Of a DNA stretch of 64,000 nt, positions 37,801 through 51,399 are shown in pieces. Numbering within the stretch: position 1 is the stretch's first letter; every line of letters starts with the position of its first letter. The position numbers were made by a program, and so were the translations under genes. The notes beneath the pieces were generated by a model. That model saw only the letters and a list, made by a program, of their open reading frames with translations, was not told where the DNA came from and ran no database searches. The stretch lies in the NCBI GenBank assembly GCA_023055505.1, contig JALIRH010000023.1, positions 8,996,423 through 9,060,422 of the forward strand. The letters are read 5' to 3'. The DNA is from Callipepla californica brunnescens (taxonomy: Eukaryota > Chordata > Aves > Galliformes > Odontophoridae).

Positions 37801-40571
37801 AAACTAGCCCTTTCCATATTTATGCCCAACACTGGGTGCAGACATACTTGTAAAACTAGAATCAGCTTCCTACCAGCTTTCCAGAGCATTTACAGAAGTT
37901 CAGTTTCCTTTCCTCATCTATCCTTAGGGCCCTACGCAATACTTACAAAAAAAACGTTGAAGATTTTTATACAGCCATTTCCATGGCTGAGTCCCTATGG
38001 ACACAGCATAGCTGGTGTCACCAAGTGACCTCAATATCTGTAACTGAAAAAATATTTTGAGATTGTGCTAATGTGTGCATTGCTCCCTCTTGGGACGCTG
38101 CCGGTCCAATAGATAACAATAAGTTTACCATCGTCTTGTTCAACTGAACAACCATTTCCCATAATTGTATAAAAACAACACAAAACCAACAATTAAATCA
38201 ACCTTGCCCTCTGCCAGCAATCCAACAACCTAACAGACTGTAAATGAACCCTTCTACGTCCCAAGCACATCTGTTGCCTTTATCACATTAAACTCATTCA
38301 AATTCACATGCATGCTTTTAATTTAACTAAAATGATAGTCATAATCACAATAATTTAGCAGAACTCAACAACTAGATATTGACTAGCTCTGTTGTGTTCA
38401 CCCAGGGCTTTCTTGCTAACCTATGTGCGATGATCTAAAGCAAACAGCAGTAATTCAATTAATGGAAATATACTGTGTTTTGGAAACTCAGACAGGTTTC
38501 TGCTAACAATCCCTGTCACTGGTGTACTATTGAAGAAGTTCAAAATATGACTGAATTCCATTTTTAAGAACATCCATTCATACATGTAGTTAGTTATTTC
38601 ATTTGCATAGTATGTTTTATAACACCTTTTCAAGGTGGTTTGCTTGTAAGTCATTTGGACAACCACATGCAATACAAGCTGTATTTCATCTCTAAATCAC
38701 ATACTGCTATACATTCTTCCACGATGCCAAGCCACCCTACTTGGGGGTAAACAAAGAGAACCACAGTGCATGGAATTTTTGCTGGAAAGGAATTTTCAGA
38801 ATGTTAAAATACAGTTCTGTTCAATTACTGGGATTTTTTACTATCTTCAGGGACTGTTGTTCCTATAAAAATGGAACACAGTAATGAAAAAATGCATACA
38901 GACCAAGAAAAATGTATAAACAGTGAAAATAGAGAAAAATAATTTCCTTTTTTTTTTGTTTATTTTTGTTTTTAATACATTACCATTACTTTGAATAGTT
39001 CCCTGTTATTTTGATTTGCTTTATTTTGTTATAAAAACTCCTATCCTCTGTGTTCATATAATACTATTTCCAAAAACTTAGGAAAATGAAATGGAAATAT
39101 GTTTCTATTTATGTATAAAGTTCTTATATTTATATAAACTTGATGCTTTTGAGTTTTGCTTTGTCCTAAGGTGAATAAGTGCAGTTTATAGTGAAGTCAC
39201 CAGGAAGTTACATGTATCTGAATGTCTGAATTCAACACAGAAAACTACAGAGTGTAAAAAATACCCTAAACGTTTTATACATGGGATTACAGTAATAAAT
39301 AGCTCATTTCAAAGAGAAATACAGCACAAATTTCAGCTAGCCTGTGCTTTTGCTCAGCAAGTATCTAAAGGTTGTAGAATATTTTTTCTACATAGATTAC
39401 ACTGTTGATAAAAATCTGTGAGGTATAAAGTACGGAGATTTCATTCATTTCTGCTCAAAATCAGTTTGTCTTCTCTGGAAACAAATCTTAAATTATTTCC
39501 AAAGCCACGATATCAAAATGTCTGCCTATTTTGCCACTGTTTACTACTGAGATTTCAATGGATCTTTAACCTTTTTTCTTTATTTGCCTGCTCTGGGTTA
39601 CAAGAGGACGTAATCATACAGCTGGAGATTGCTAGACAGCTTGCAATACTTTATTTAAAAATATACTTTACAGCATAGGTTAGAGGCATTTTTATGTAGA
39701 TAATATAAGAAGACACACAAGCAGTGAGCACATGGAAAAAAATATTGGTAAACAAGGATCTTTTGAAAAACTACTGTTGGAACAAACAAGACATGTTTGT
39801 TCTGAGCATAACCAAGTGATACATTCATGAGAATTCGAGAAATTCTGAAAAGCACAACAAATAGAAGAGATGAAAAAAATAAATATGAGGACCAACTGTC
39901 TTTTATGAATGTTACTGGACAGAAAAAAATCAGTTCTGAGTATCAGTTGGAGATTTATACAAAGCGAATAAAGAGTTGGAGGAGCAGAAGGAAGAAAAAA
40001 TAGGAAACGAAGTCCTCTCATCACAACCATAATTTTGTTTCTTTGAAATAGAACATTGACTAAATTTAAATAATCCCAAAGTTCTTGATTTTAAAAATGG
40101 CTACACACTGGATGCAATGCTGCTACTAATACTTGCGATTTGGTGTAACAGTAGAAGTAAAAATTTATCCTGATAAGGTTTGTGACTGATTGCAACCCCC
40201 AGCTCTGTGTGATAGGATTATTCACATGAAAATTGGTCACAAAGTGATTCTTACAGAACATATTCTGCTTCGGATCTAAGGTCACTAATATAAAAGTGAC
40301 TGTGCATCCTGTGCTGGATAACAAAGTACTTTGTTCCTTATGAAGAAATAAGAATCATTTACAAATAAGTTTGTCAAGATAATTTAGAATTCTAATTGAA
40401 AACCTTCCTAAAAATATTGCCTCTAAATGTCAAGATTTTTATATACACACTGGTATATTTTTAAAGTCCTTCACATCTGCACTTTCAACTTCATCATATC
40501 TGCTGAATTTTCTATGCTGCTTTTTCCTATCTGGTTATCCCTCATCCTGGATCCTAAAATACAAATTTAAG
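34839..40571. other. AT-rich non-coding stretch
   Basis: No gene is supported. The longest open frame (35183-35608, minus, 141 codons) has no domain and is about as long as expected by chance in this composition. Simple repeats include A-runs at about 35405-35430 and 36660-36672, a GTT run at about 36921-36935, and a T-run at about 37230-37242. Confidence 0.55.
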
Positions 40572-41134
40572 AGGGCTGCTCTGAAAATTATGCCTTCTAT
40601 TTTTTGATATTGGTCCATGATGTCAGAGGCAGATGTTGGTGGTGTGGCAGTAGAGGTTGAACCTTTCCATTGATATTTCATTACATGTTGTTGCAGTGTG
40701 ACAGAGAGCAGCATAGAGGCAAAATGACAAAATGGCAACCAACATGAAAGTGCACATGGAGCAAATGTATGTCATCTGATCCCTCCATGCAGAAAAAATT
40801 GGACACTCTGATACTCATTGACACTTGCTAAAGGATTCTGAAGATCAGCCAGTGGATGTGAGCACTGTGAGGCAGTGGGTGGTGCGTTTCAGCAGTGAAA
40901 TGCAGAGATGTGAAAGGCAAACCATGCTCCAGATGGCCACACAGATTTTTAAGAGCATGGAATGCAGTCCCTTGTTCTTGTTGGTGGTAAAAATATAGAA
41001 TTAATGGTGGTGATTATGTTGAAAAACTGTGTTTTGTAGCTGAGAATTTCCTCCATTGAACAGTGTAATTGCGTGCTTTGTATCTGTTGTAGTTTCTATG
41101 GAAATAAATAGGAGGCATTACTTTTGGAGGGACC
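40572..41134 (+). mobile_element. Galluhop-like mariner, non-autonomous (second copy)
   Basis: The left end AGGGCTGCTCTGAAAATTAT and right end GGAGGCATTACTTTTGGAGG are inverted repeats of the same type as the 34.3 kb copy. The two copies share most of their length in the same order (GTCAGAGGCAGATGTTGGTG, TCCATGCAGAAAAA, GTGGATGTGAGCACTGTGAG against its relative, and TTTTGTAGCTGAGAATTTCC). This copy keeps the phrase GCAGTGGGTGGTGCGTTTCA of the transposase HTH region better. Internal deletion and frameshifts make it inactive. It lies 6.28 kb from, and in the same orientation as, the first copy. Confidence 0.87.
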
Positions 41135-41707
41135 GATGTAGACTAATTTATCTTCAGCAACTCTTGTAGTTGTGGATTGTTTTTAAACTTTACTTGATTT
41201 TGTACTTTTCAGCTTTTATGAAGATACATATTCACGTTTCTCCCTGTGAAATGTTATAAAGTTCTACCCATCTCTTACTAGTTTTCATGTATTTGCTTCA
41301 TTGCACCTCTACTCACCTCTTTGTCTGTTAAGCATAGTTCACCGTTCCCACTCTGAATCAGCACCTACTAATTTTTAGAATCTAATATCCAAGGCAAATA
41401 GTACAACACAGAATCCATATCACCAACCAGCAATCTAACAGGTAGTTCTAGTGCAATAATTGTGAAGCATTCTGAAGAAAGGAATTGCTCAAAGGTTAAT
41501 TGCTAATATGAAGATTAAGAGGGTAAAATTTTTTGAAAGCAAATGGAAATTAAGGATCTGATCAACTCAAAAACAGCAGCATATTCTAATTCTGAACACT
41601 AAATAGCACACATCTACAGCGCCACAAAGAATAACAGGGTAATATATCTTACATGAGAATTGAATAAAGTGTGATGTACATCATTTTAGTGAAGTTGCTA
41701 CTGAAGC
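41135..41707. other. Non-coding spacer
   Basis: AT-rich unique sequence between the mariner and a CR1 fragment. Nothing recognised. Confidence 0.6.
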
Positions 41708-41858
41708 TTATTCATAGATTCATTAGGTTGGAAAGGACTTACAAGATCATCTAGTCCAACCATCCTCACACCACCATCCCTACCCACCAAGCTACTAAAT
41801 CAAATCCCTCAGCACCTCATCTACACGCTTCTTGAACAGAGGTATCAAGGTATTTTAA
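41708..41858 (-). mobile_element. CR1 LINE 3' end, minus strand
   Basis: Reversed CR1 terminus: TTCATAGATTCATTAGGTTG, then GAAAGGACTTACAAGATCAT and CTAGTCCAACCATCC. It runs to about ACGCTTCTTGAACAGAGG. About 150 bp, 5'-truncated. Confidence 0.92.
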
Positions 41859-42159
41859 TTATTACAACAATAATGGGCTACAAGAAAGTAAAAATGATCT
41901 CAGCTTTATCTTTCTGGCCCCACTGTTAAAAATATCTTACCACAAGTATCCACCAATACACTAGTACATTGCTCCCTGGTCGGTCTGGATCAGTAGAACT
42001 ATTTGTGGGGCAAAATACTATTTAATGGGACAATTTGGCTGTTAACAAAACACATAGGCAGGGAGTTTACTTTAATCTAAAACATAAATTACAGCTTTGG
42101 TTGCAAGGCAAAGCATAAGCCTTTCACTATACAAGAGAGAAATTAATGTAGTCATTTAA

Positions 42160-42552
42160 AGTTGAAGGGGTTAGAAAACCAGATTTATGAGGAGTAGCCA
42201 AGAGAGCTGGGGCTGCTTAGTCTGGAGAAAAGGAGGTAGAGGAGAGATCTCATTGCTCTCCACAGCTACCTGGCAGGAGATTATAGTGAGGTAGGTGTCA
42301 GCCTCTTTTTTCAGGTGGTAAGTGATGGAGCATGAGGAATATGGCTCAGGTTGTGCCACTGTAGGGTGTATGAAAGAATTCCTTCAATGAAAGGGTGGCC
42401 AAGCACTGGAACAGGATGTTTGTGGGAGAAGTGGAGTCCCCGGCCCTGGGAATGATTAAGAGACATGCTGCAGAAAAGGTCAGAGTTTATGATGGGACAG
42501 GTCAGGCTGTTAATTTTGAAATTCTTTTCCAACCTATGGTTCTGCATGAATA
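42160..42552 (+). mobile_element. CR1 LINE 3' end, ~390 bp
   Basis: The ORF2 end (GAGCTGGGGCTGCTTAGTCT, GGAGAAAAGGAGGTAGAGGA) is followed by GTGGCCAAGCACTGGAACAG and a decayed tail, TTCTTTTCCAACCTATGGTT then CTGCATGAAT. Frames are interrupted. The tail has lost the clean ATTCTATG repeats, suggesting an older insertion. Confidence 0.92.
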
Positions 42553-43600
42553 TAAACATAATAATATTAATGCTGTCCTAAAAATTATAAAATACCCTGT
42601 GGGATAAGCTATTTCAGCACTCCCTTAAGTGCTCAGAAACTCCCTTTGTCTTCTTTTAATCATTCTGAGACCATGTTACGAGTAGTTTAAATACTGACAC
42701 AGAAGAATATTTTTCAAACATGCATTATTCTGCCATAATAAAGTCACTCACACACTAATGCTCTATGCATAATTCTGAAAGAATTAGTTCACACGAACAA
42801 AAACTTACAGAGAAATTCACATGCTTCTCTTGAAATAATATGCAAGCTGAAATGAAAAAGAAAAGTAATTTTGGAAATCATTATTGAAATAAATAAATAA
42901 AACTAAAACAAATAAAATAAACCCAATTCTTGACAAAAACTAGTTGCCCTGGACCCTGCTTAGAAATATCTCTCCACATAGAAGATCTTCTTCCTTCCTT
43001 TACCGGAAGCCCTGATAATGTTGACCCAACTCATCCATTTTCATCTGTTTTTTCAGTCACCAGCTGTTCATGTAAAAAAGATTGGCTGCTGCTTAGTTCA
43101 CACAGCAGCAACACAGGACTATTTAGAATGTATTTTGTGTAAATTGGTCTATATAATCATTTTATTTTTTGCAGCCACTGTAATATTTATAGGTTGATCC
43201 AATGAAGCATAGTGAAATGACTGCACTGCTTTACGAAGTAGTGTGAAACGCTACTAAAGTCTGTTGTAAAACTGAACTGTTTAAAATGAGCTGGCACATT
43301 TCCTGTGTGTAAAATCTAAACTAAAATGTAAAATAAACTAAGCCATCAGTGCAAATGGTGTCTTCAGTTTTTTTTACACATTAAGATGAAATAATGAAGT
43401 AATGAGGAATACATAGAATATTTGTAATTTTAGAATGAAATTTGAGTGTGTTCTAATTATAGCTTCAATATTGTATCCTCTGTACTTGCTGTTGCACATC
43501 TTTGTTACCCTAACCGCATGTAAGCACATCACCTGAATCAGAAATACATTTTTAACATCAACATACATCTTTCATTAACAAACATATTGTGTTTACAGGG
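42553..43600. other. AT-rich non-coding stretch
   Basis: An AAAT-rich run lies at 42885-42920. Nothing else recognised; no CDS. Confidence 0.6.
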
Positions 43601-44215
43601 CAATGTTTTGTGGGGATGGTCTGTGTGAGCAGAACCCATCAGTGCCCCATGTGAGAGCAGAGCAGCTGCAGCTGCTTCAGCAGGGACCTGACATGCTAGA
43701 GCTGAGCCATAAGCAACACTGGGTGCGCTCTGGGAGAGCAGAGTTTGTGGATGGGAAATCGCTGTGTGACAGCAGCTGGGAGAGAGGGGTGAGCAGTGGG
43801 AGAGAAGGGGCAGTAGGAGGTCAGTTATGCAGGGTGTTATGGACTGACGTGGTTAGGCAACAGTTTTGTTATTTACGCTATTTGGTATGGAATTTTAAGA
43901 AGTGTAATAAGGTTCATCGCATTCTCCATAATATTTTTGTAGAGTTTTTCCTTATTGCCTCTTTATAACTTTATGAATTGTATGGCAATTGCTGAGTCTC
44001 AGCCTGAACCACTGATTGAGCACCTGGAGAAAAAGCCCAGTCAGCCCTGGGAACACAGGTGAAGGAAATTCACGTGTGTGTGTGGAAAAGACCTCATTTA
44101 AGGGCTGACTGCCAACAAGGAAGGATCTCTGGTTAGAGATCTCTCCTTTGTGGAGTTTTCCCTTGGTGCCTAGATCTTTGCAGATGGGCGAACATTCCAT
44201 TTTCTCCATTCTTTG
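43601..44215. repeat. Unclassified GC-richer insertion, possibly LTR-derived
   Basis: Sharp compositional change from the AT-rich flank at about 43600. The first ~230 bp are purine-rich and GC-rich (GAGCAGAGCAGCTGCAGCTG, GGGAGAGAGGGGTGAGCAGT). From 43839 the words TGTTATGGACTGACGTGG start a block that could be a long terminal repeat. It continues with GGAAAAGACCTCATTTAAGG, CTGACTGCCAACAAGGAAGG and TCTCTGGTTAGAGATCTCTC. No matching second end or target duplication was found. The open frame across the left part (121 codons) is not recognised. Confidence 0.35.
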
Positions 44216-47200
44216 TACCACCTTCTCATTGCATTGGTCCTGTTGCTAGTATGCTCATTTGAAGTCTTAACCTTCTTGAATATGCAGGCCTAATTCAAAC
44301 ATTTACAGAATTTTTGTTTTTTCACTCAGCATCCTCTGGTGAACTTCAATGAAGCAAGAAGGGTAATGAGCAACAGCAACACAATCTTAACTACCAAAAT
44401 TAAACGTCTTCAACCAGGATGATTACAGACCTTAAAGCAGAAAGGTCTGAAATATTTTCTGCACTGGCTTTACCAAGTCTTCATCTCCCAGCTATTTTCA
44501 TGCAAAAGATAACTTAGCGTTTACTCACAACTTTCAGGTCCAGGAATAAGCATTAATAATGTCTTATCCAATCGATTACCTATGGTATATCATAGGAGTC
44601 CTAAATGTTTTCTTTGAATTGCAGCACTGTTCAATCTTGACTTTAAAAAGTGTCACTCTGTAAATCCTGTGACTTCCTTTGCAGATAATTCTTGTAATGT
44701 ACAGCATTAGTGATATGACCCTTTCTTCTGACAGCTTGCCCTAATTTGCTTCCTGTTCTCCCAGGCTATGTGTGCTCTAATCCAAAACCAAGCAAAACTC
44801 TCTAAAATTCTTTTCCAAGAGAGAAAAGTTGCACTTAGCTTTCATGTGCTATATCTTGACTTTTTCCATTGCTGTAATGTTTACATTACATTGCCTCTTA
44901 GGGGAGGCAAACTGTCCTGTATGTCTACTACATTGAAAATGTGAGCTCAGGACATATCCTGAGTGATAATGGTCTGAACCACAGGTGGTTAGCATTTTTA
45001 TTTTTTTTTTAATTCTGAAGCAGTGAACTCCTCAGGGTGTTTCCAGTGCTACACAAGAACATAAGGAGTCACCCTTTGACATCTCCACAGTTTTTACCAT
45101 GAACATGTTGACCTTGTCACTTTTGATCTGAAACTGTTTCCATAAGTCAAGGAAAGTCTTAATTGTGATAAAAAATATGTATTAATAATAATAAAAAAAA
45201 TGTATTAATTAAATTAACCTGAAAGCTAATTTGGCAAAAAGTAATACACAAAAACATGAGCTTCTTTATCCTGAACATTACAATAAAAGGTTAGCTATTA
45301 GTGCATACTGATACCTGAAGCTAGAAAACATCCCCATGCTACCCCAGTGTACTGACAGCATGTCGTCTTGTTTCTGCCACACAAGAAGTCCTGATGCAGA
45401 AGGAAAGATTTGTTAAGAATCCACCTACCAGAACTAAGGACTATTTTTACTGAAGGTAGTTTATATTTTTTCCCAATCAAGAAACTAAGAAATCTTGAGC
45501 TCTCAAAATTTCAGCAAATTGTTATCCTTGTTTCCTTAGCATGGTCACTAATGGCGGTGGGGGAAGGTGCTTAGTTGCCATCCTGGAGATGTTATGTTAT
45601 TCATGTCAGAGCCGTATTGGCAAACTTGCAGTAGTCTGGTGGCCATGATGAAAACCAGAAAGCGAGCTTCTCCTTTTTCACTTTTGAGGTTAGTTATCAC
45701 TGCTAGAACATGATACGCAGAGTTAGCAGTTGATCCTTAATGAGGTAAGGTGAGAAGAGAAACAGACTTCGGTTTTGTTCCTAGGACTTTTCAACAGCTT
45801 ACCACTCTGATGAGGGCTACTTTGACTTTCTCTTTGAAATTCTGGTAAAGGGCATACCCTTTAGGGCTTGATACAGAACCCACTGTAGCTGGCAAAAGCC
45901 AAATAAATAAAACCTGCCATCTGCTTGTTCCCTAGTGTGTGGGTGTAGAGCTGAAAAGTGAGGAGGCACTGTGGGGATTCCTGATAATTGCTTCTTACCA
46001 AATGCTCAGTAGTTCCTTCTTCTAAGAAGAACTTCAATTCTTTAAAATGCTCTTTTGTTTATAATGGAATTCACTGTCAATATGCAAACAAAGGCAGTGT
46101 TTTACACAAATTGTACATAATCGATACGAATATGATTTTGTGGCTATGGAAACACACAAATAAAACTAAACGATCGCAGATACTGAGAGATGCAGTACCA
46201 TAAACGCATAAAGAGAACCATACTTTGGATGAACATCTAATAAATGCTACCCCTAAAAGATCTTTATGACCTCTGCTAATTAAATTGGGAAGGACTATAG
46301 GCTTCTCCTGTATACAGAAAACAACAACAAAAAACAAACAAACAAAACTTTGCACAGTAAACTTGAGCATAAAATCCACGCTGTCTGCATTAAATTAATG
46401 TCACTTTGAATGTAAATCCTACAATTTTCAAAGTTATAAGTAGTATCGGTACTTATTTGAATGTATTTGCTTTTAAATTTCCCTGACACTGCTACAATTA
46501 TAATACTGATTATAATATTGATACAAAAATAATGAAAAACAAATTTAGATACTCCAATAAATGAAGCATTAGAATAATTTTTATACTATCTGTTTTCAGT
46601 AGGCTTTGAACTATCTCTTCATGCTGTATATACTATTTTCTGTCTCTAAATTTAGAGTCTACGTAGTTTGAAATATGGTATCATACAAATGCTGTGCATT
46701 CACTGCAGAGGTGGGATACAGTTGCTTTCGTTCAGTAGGCTTAATTTTGTTCTGGATACCATTTATAATCTGCTGTATGTTAATGCTGTTGTTCACATGA
46801 TGCTAACTGAACAAGTGCTGCTTGGCAAACTGTTTTTGTTTTTTTTTTTTAACATATCTATTTGCTTAATATTATTAAGTAACCTGTCAATTTTGTCTGC
46901 TGGGATTTATATGTAAGCAACTTGTAAGAAAATCAAAATAATGCAAGTTATTAATTGAACATATATAATACACAGATGATACCATATTCAAATAGCTAGT
47001 AAATTTTTAATCATGTTCACAGTAATACTCGTGAGCCTAATGATCAAGATTTCCTTTCATCAAGTTAAAAAATTTAGACAGTGGACAAACATTTAGCTGA
47101 AAAAGAAGGTAAAACAAAAGGAAAAAGGCTTTTTTTTTTTTTTAAGCTAGTACAGAAGCAAAAAAATTATGAAGTTTACATCTTCATTTTGATCCACGTT

Positions 47201-47312
47201 TGATTTGATCCAAATCAAATGTTATTTTTGAACTGCCATCGGGGAAAGCAATATTACAGCCTGCATGACAATACACAGGTTGTGCAATGAGTGAATGGAC
47301 ATAAGCTCTGTA
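44216..47312. other. AT-rich non-coding stretch
   Basis: No gene or interspersed repeat recognised. T-run at about 44999-45009, T-run at about 46837-46850 and another at about 47130-47143. Confidence 0.55.
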
Positions 47313-47314
47313 GA

Positions 47315-47732
47315 GAAGCACTTTGAGGTACTGGTGAATGAAAAGCTGGACCTATGCCCAGCAGTGTGCATTTTCATCTCAGAAATCCAAGCATAACCTG
47401 ACTGGATCAAAAGGTCAAAGGAGGTGATAACCTCCTCTACTCTGTCTTTATGAGGAACTACCTGAAGAACTGCATCCTGGGGTCCACAGCACAAGTGAGA
47501 CATGGAGACATCGGACCAGGTCCAAAGAAAGGCTAGGAAGAAGATTAGAGCACTTCTCTGGGAGGGGAGGCGGGAAGCATGGAGAAGAGAAGGCATTGTT
47601 CCTGGAGGTGTTCAAAATCAGGCTGGATGGACCCTGGTCAGTTTCATCTGGTTAGTGGCAACCAGCCCACAGCAGAGGTTGGGGTTGGGTGGACTTTAAG
47701 GTCCCTACCAATTTAAGTCATTCTATGATAAT
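47315..47732 (+). mobile_element. CR1 LINE with internal deletion
   Basis: AAAGCTGGACCTATGCCCAG and TCATCTCAGAAATCCAAGCA belong to the middle of the CR1 ORF2 C-terminal region. They run on through TTTATGAGGAACTACCTGAA and GCATGGAGAAGAGAAGGCAT to the 3' UTR (GTTGGGGTTGGGTGGACTTT) and tail (GTCATTCTATGATAA). The copy is shorter than expected between these landmarks, so internal deletions are present. Frames are broken. Confidence 0.9.
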
Positions 47733-50700
47733 AAGAGTGGATCTTCTCTATGTCTTCCATGTAGTCTCCAGTTCATATCACGCAATTGCCTAAGATCCCT
47801 CAATCTGTAGAGGTAATTTGTTCATTTGTTCTATGAAGGGTTTTATAAAACTAGCTAATTTGTGAAGTCAATGTAAACAGTGCATATATTTCTTTAAAGT
47901 TAAGTGTATCAGTCTGTAAGTTAATAACATTTTTTTAAATGTAATTAATATAAAAATTTGTCTTCAGGAATGTTGAACAGGGCAGAATACAATACTGCAG
48001 TCCTCTATGCACCATGCTTTCCTTTCATATTCAGCTATTGTCCATTACCTCTACAATTCTGTGATTCTGTGATTACTTGTGCAGGGTAATGAGAAGGAGA
48101 TGAAATTAGAGATCTTTGGTTTTTAGATTAGTATTTCAAGGCTTTCAGCTCTAATACAACATTATTCCTTCTAGTTAAGAAGAAAAAATATCACCTCACT
48201 TCCTTGAAGTCTCTCTGTTTGTAATTTGTTCTTCAGGTCAAAATACTAAGGGCATGAAATTGCTATTAACTCTAGCTATTAGAAAAAAGAAAGAGATAGA
48301 ACGGAGTCTTCATTAATCACAGCTAATGCAACAGATAAGGAAAGAGGGTTAACAAAAGGCTATATACTATTTAACAACCTCGAATTTCAAGTTTCAGAGA
48401 GGTAATGTTAAGAAAATGGCTTCTGTTGGTGAACATTTGCTAGCTAGTGGCAGGGCAAAGAGGAAAAGGGACAGTAATTTTCCAGCAATACAAAGGAGAT
48501 TGATTGTCATATCACAAGGGTCTCAAACATGGCATAATCATTACTACTGGTGTGACTAAAAGTTTTGCCTACCGTTTAAAGACCAAGTTTCTCTAATTTT
48601 TTGTACTTTACACCATGGCTAAGATTTTCAGTAAGGCTAGGGATTTACTTATCTGACTCTCAGAGAGGTTTGGCGTAGTTTTTGCATATGACATTTTTAG
48701 GATCCTTAAAATATTTCCACCTAGATCTTCAAACGATAAAATTAGCTTTTTGTTTTGTTTTGGTTTTTTTTTTGTTTGTTTGTTTTTTAATAAGAAACAG
48801 AATTAGCAGGATAAATATAAAGTAGATCTTGTTTGTTTGCAGAGACTATTACCTCTTGTGCTCTGCCATTACTACAAGCTTCTGATGGCTTATTTTTCCA
48901 CCCACAGAAAGGTACAGGCTTTTCGCACTCCCGTGTTCCGATATTAAGAAGAGTTTTGCAACATACTGTCTTAGGACATTTCATTCCTCCTGTCATTTGC
49001 AGTACTATGACTGCCATCACATTCCATGAAGTGTTTATCTGGCAATGCTTTTTGAGTATAAAGGAGCACTCATATCTTCACATACCTTAAAAAGTCAGTT
49101 CTTGAAAATTTGCCTGTGCCTGAAATAGAAAGTTTTCATCCATTCCTTGTTTTACTTGTATTATGCTATTTTTTTTTTTTTTTTTTTAGGCTTATATGGT
49201 CCAATTGAATTCTGTGAATTATATGAACCCTAGGAATGTTAATTATGATAATATATATATATTTTTTTCAGTTCACATCCAGATTATTTAATGAATTTAG
49301 CAATCCTCTGATTAAGCACGTACTATGGATAGTGTTCTGCGATGACTGAAATGCGCTTAACCTTTTAAGAAAAAAAAGGAACTATTTTTAACTTCAATTC
49401 CAAATTGCAATATTTAAAACTACCCATGCAAACTCAAAAGTCAGGTAATCAAAGGCAATAGTTTTGTTTTTTGCCAGAATTCTTAAGATGGTTTCATTTA
49501 AGAGATTTTCCTTTATTTTATGCACAGAACACTGAACAAATGGTCTCAATTGTAGAATTTATTTTTAAGATCTCTGTCTAGGATGGTACAAAATTAGTTC
49601 AATTACTTATCTCCAGTGATCTTAATGACGGTTCTGTCGGAGTTCCATCTAATATAATTTGGACACACACATGATGAACCAAGGAGTTGAGGAACTACAT
49701 CTTTAATAAATGATGTCTCTGCAAAGGTATTCAGGTCTTGCTGTCAACTAAACTTCACATAATCTTCATAGTCCTCTAGCTGTTGAAGATCGTATATAAC
49801 ACAGATTTGCCATTTGCAAGGCTTCACTTGAAAGTTTGATGTTCTGAATGGCATAAATTCTGACCAGTTCTCAAGCAGCAGGAATCAGAAGACATATCTG
49901 CTGACATCACATTTCTACATTTTACTATGGAATTGACATTTCTGCCATTTATTGCCAAGTGAGAGATTAAGTTAAAATAAAGGGCTAATGAAAGATGTCA
50001 TTATATTAAAAGCTTCAATCCTGGATTTAAATGGAACAGTATAGGAAATTTGTAGCATACACAGCTCCAGTCCATCCCTAAATGTCAGAGATGGGAAACC
50101 AGTGATCCTTCAGAGGATGGCACTTGAGATGCTGTGTGGCACAAATGCAGGAAGGGAACACATAAACATCAGAAACGTGAAATGGGCTCTCTATTTTCTG
50201 TAGTTCTGTCAAAATTTTGTCTTCAACAGTTTAATAAATTACTGGCCCAACGTGGTTTCTTCTGTTGGTTGTTGCTGGTTATGACTTTTTAAATTTTGTT
50301 TTTCTAATGAATGAATGAAAAAAGTCTAATTGAATGGGAAGGGAACTTATAGCCAACCAACAAGATAGATTAGTCTTTTGTTCTTCTGCAGTGAAACTTA
50401 TTTTTTGTAACAAAATTTCACATAATTCCTTGTTTTTAACCCTGATGATTTGGATAGAGGTTTAAGCTCCAGAATTTTGTCTAAAGTAGATAATCTCTTT
50501 TGAAAATAACATATCAGTAAAAAAGGTAGTCAGAGGCAAACATAAATAATTTTTTCTCTTTTTTTTTTTAATTCTGTGACTTAGGGTGACAAAGAAGATG
50601 TACTTCTTAAACTGAAGAATGTCACATTCAATGCATCCTCAGAACACTTTCCATAATACCTCTATCAAACAGCTGATGAAAAAGATGTCATGAAGGCACT

Positions 50701-51288
50701 TAGCTCAGCCAGACATGGACTGTGTATCTTTTTATTATCCCAATCCATTAAAGTGCTGACAGGATTTCTTAGTCTCCTCAAGATATTTGCAAGAGTGACT
50801 GTTCATCCAGAGTGCAATAATAGATTTCACAATTTCACAATAACTTCAGTTAATACAAATGCAGCTGCTAGGAATAGGATTTCCACAGTGAAAGAACAGT
50901 ATTACATTTTCTTTTGTGTGGGTATATCATAAAATCTTGTTTAAACAGTGTTTTCCTCTGCATGCTGAGTAGTAATATTTTCAGAATCAGTGTTTTCATC
51001 ACCGTAGACTTTGGTTTCTGGAAACTGAATGAAAGCACTGAAAACTTCACACGCAGCTACAATTATGAAGTGCTCTTCTATCCTGATGACAGCAAAAGAA
51101 GCAAAATACGTTTGACACATGTGACAGATTTTGCTGACGGTTTATTGTTAAGATTAAAATCAATCATCTGCAGTAAATCTCTTTGTAAATGACAGAAATA
51201 CCATGTGATTTTTTTTTGTTTATTAAGGACAGTGTTTTAAGAAAATGGATTAGTCAATATACATAAATTATGTGATACATATAATATA
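47733..51288. other. AT-rich non-coding stretch
   Basis: A remnant CR1 tail (CTACAATTCTGTGATTCTGT) lies at 48050-48074 without its upstream part. A T/G-rich run lies at 48747-48790 and a T-run at about 49170-49188. No CDS is supported; two adjacent open frames near 50690-51192 have no recognisable domain. Confidence 0.55.
48047..48075 (+). mobile_element. CR1 tail remnant
   Basis: ACAATTCTGTGATTCTGTGA is the terminal CR1 repeat; only about 28 bp are recognisable. Confidence 0.6.
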
Positions 51289-51399
51289 TTGCAGGGGAGA
51301 AGCTGAGAGGGTAAAGTAAGAAAAAATAACCATACCATCATTGCCACGGGTGACTAACTGGGCTGATGCTAGAGAAGCTGGGATGAACAGCCCTCCGGA

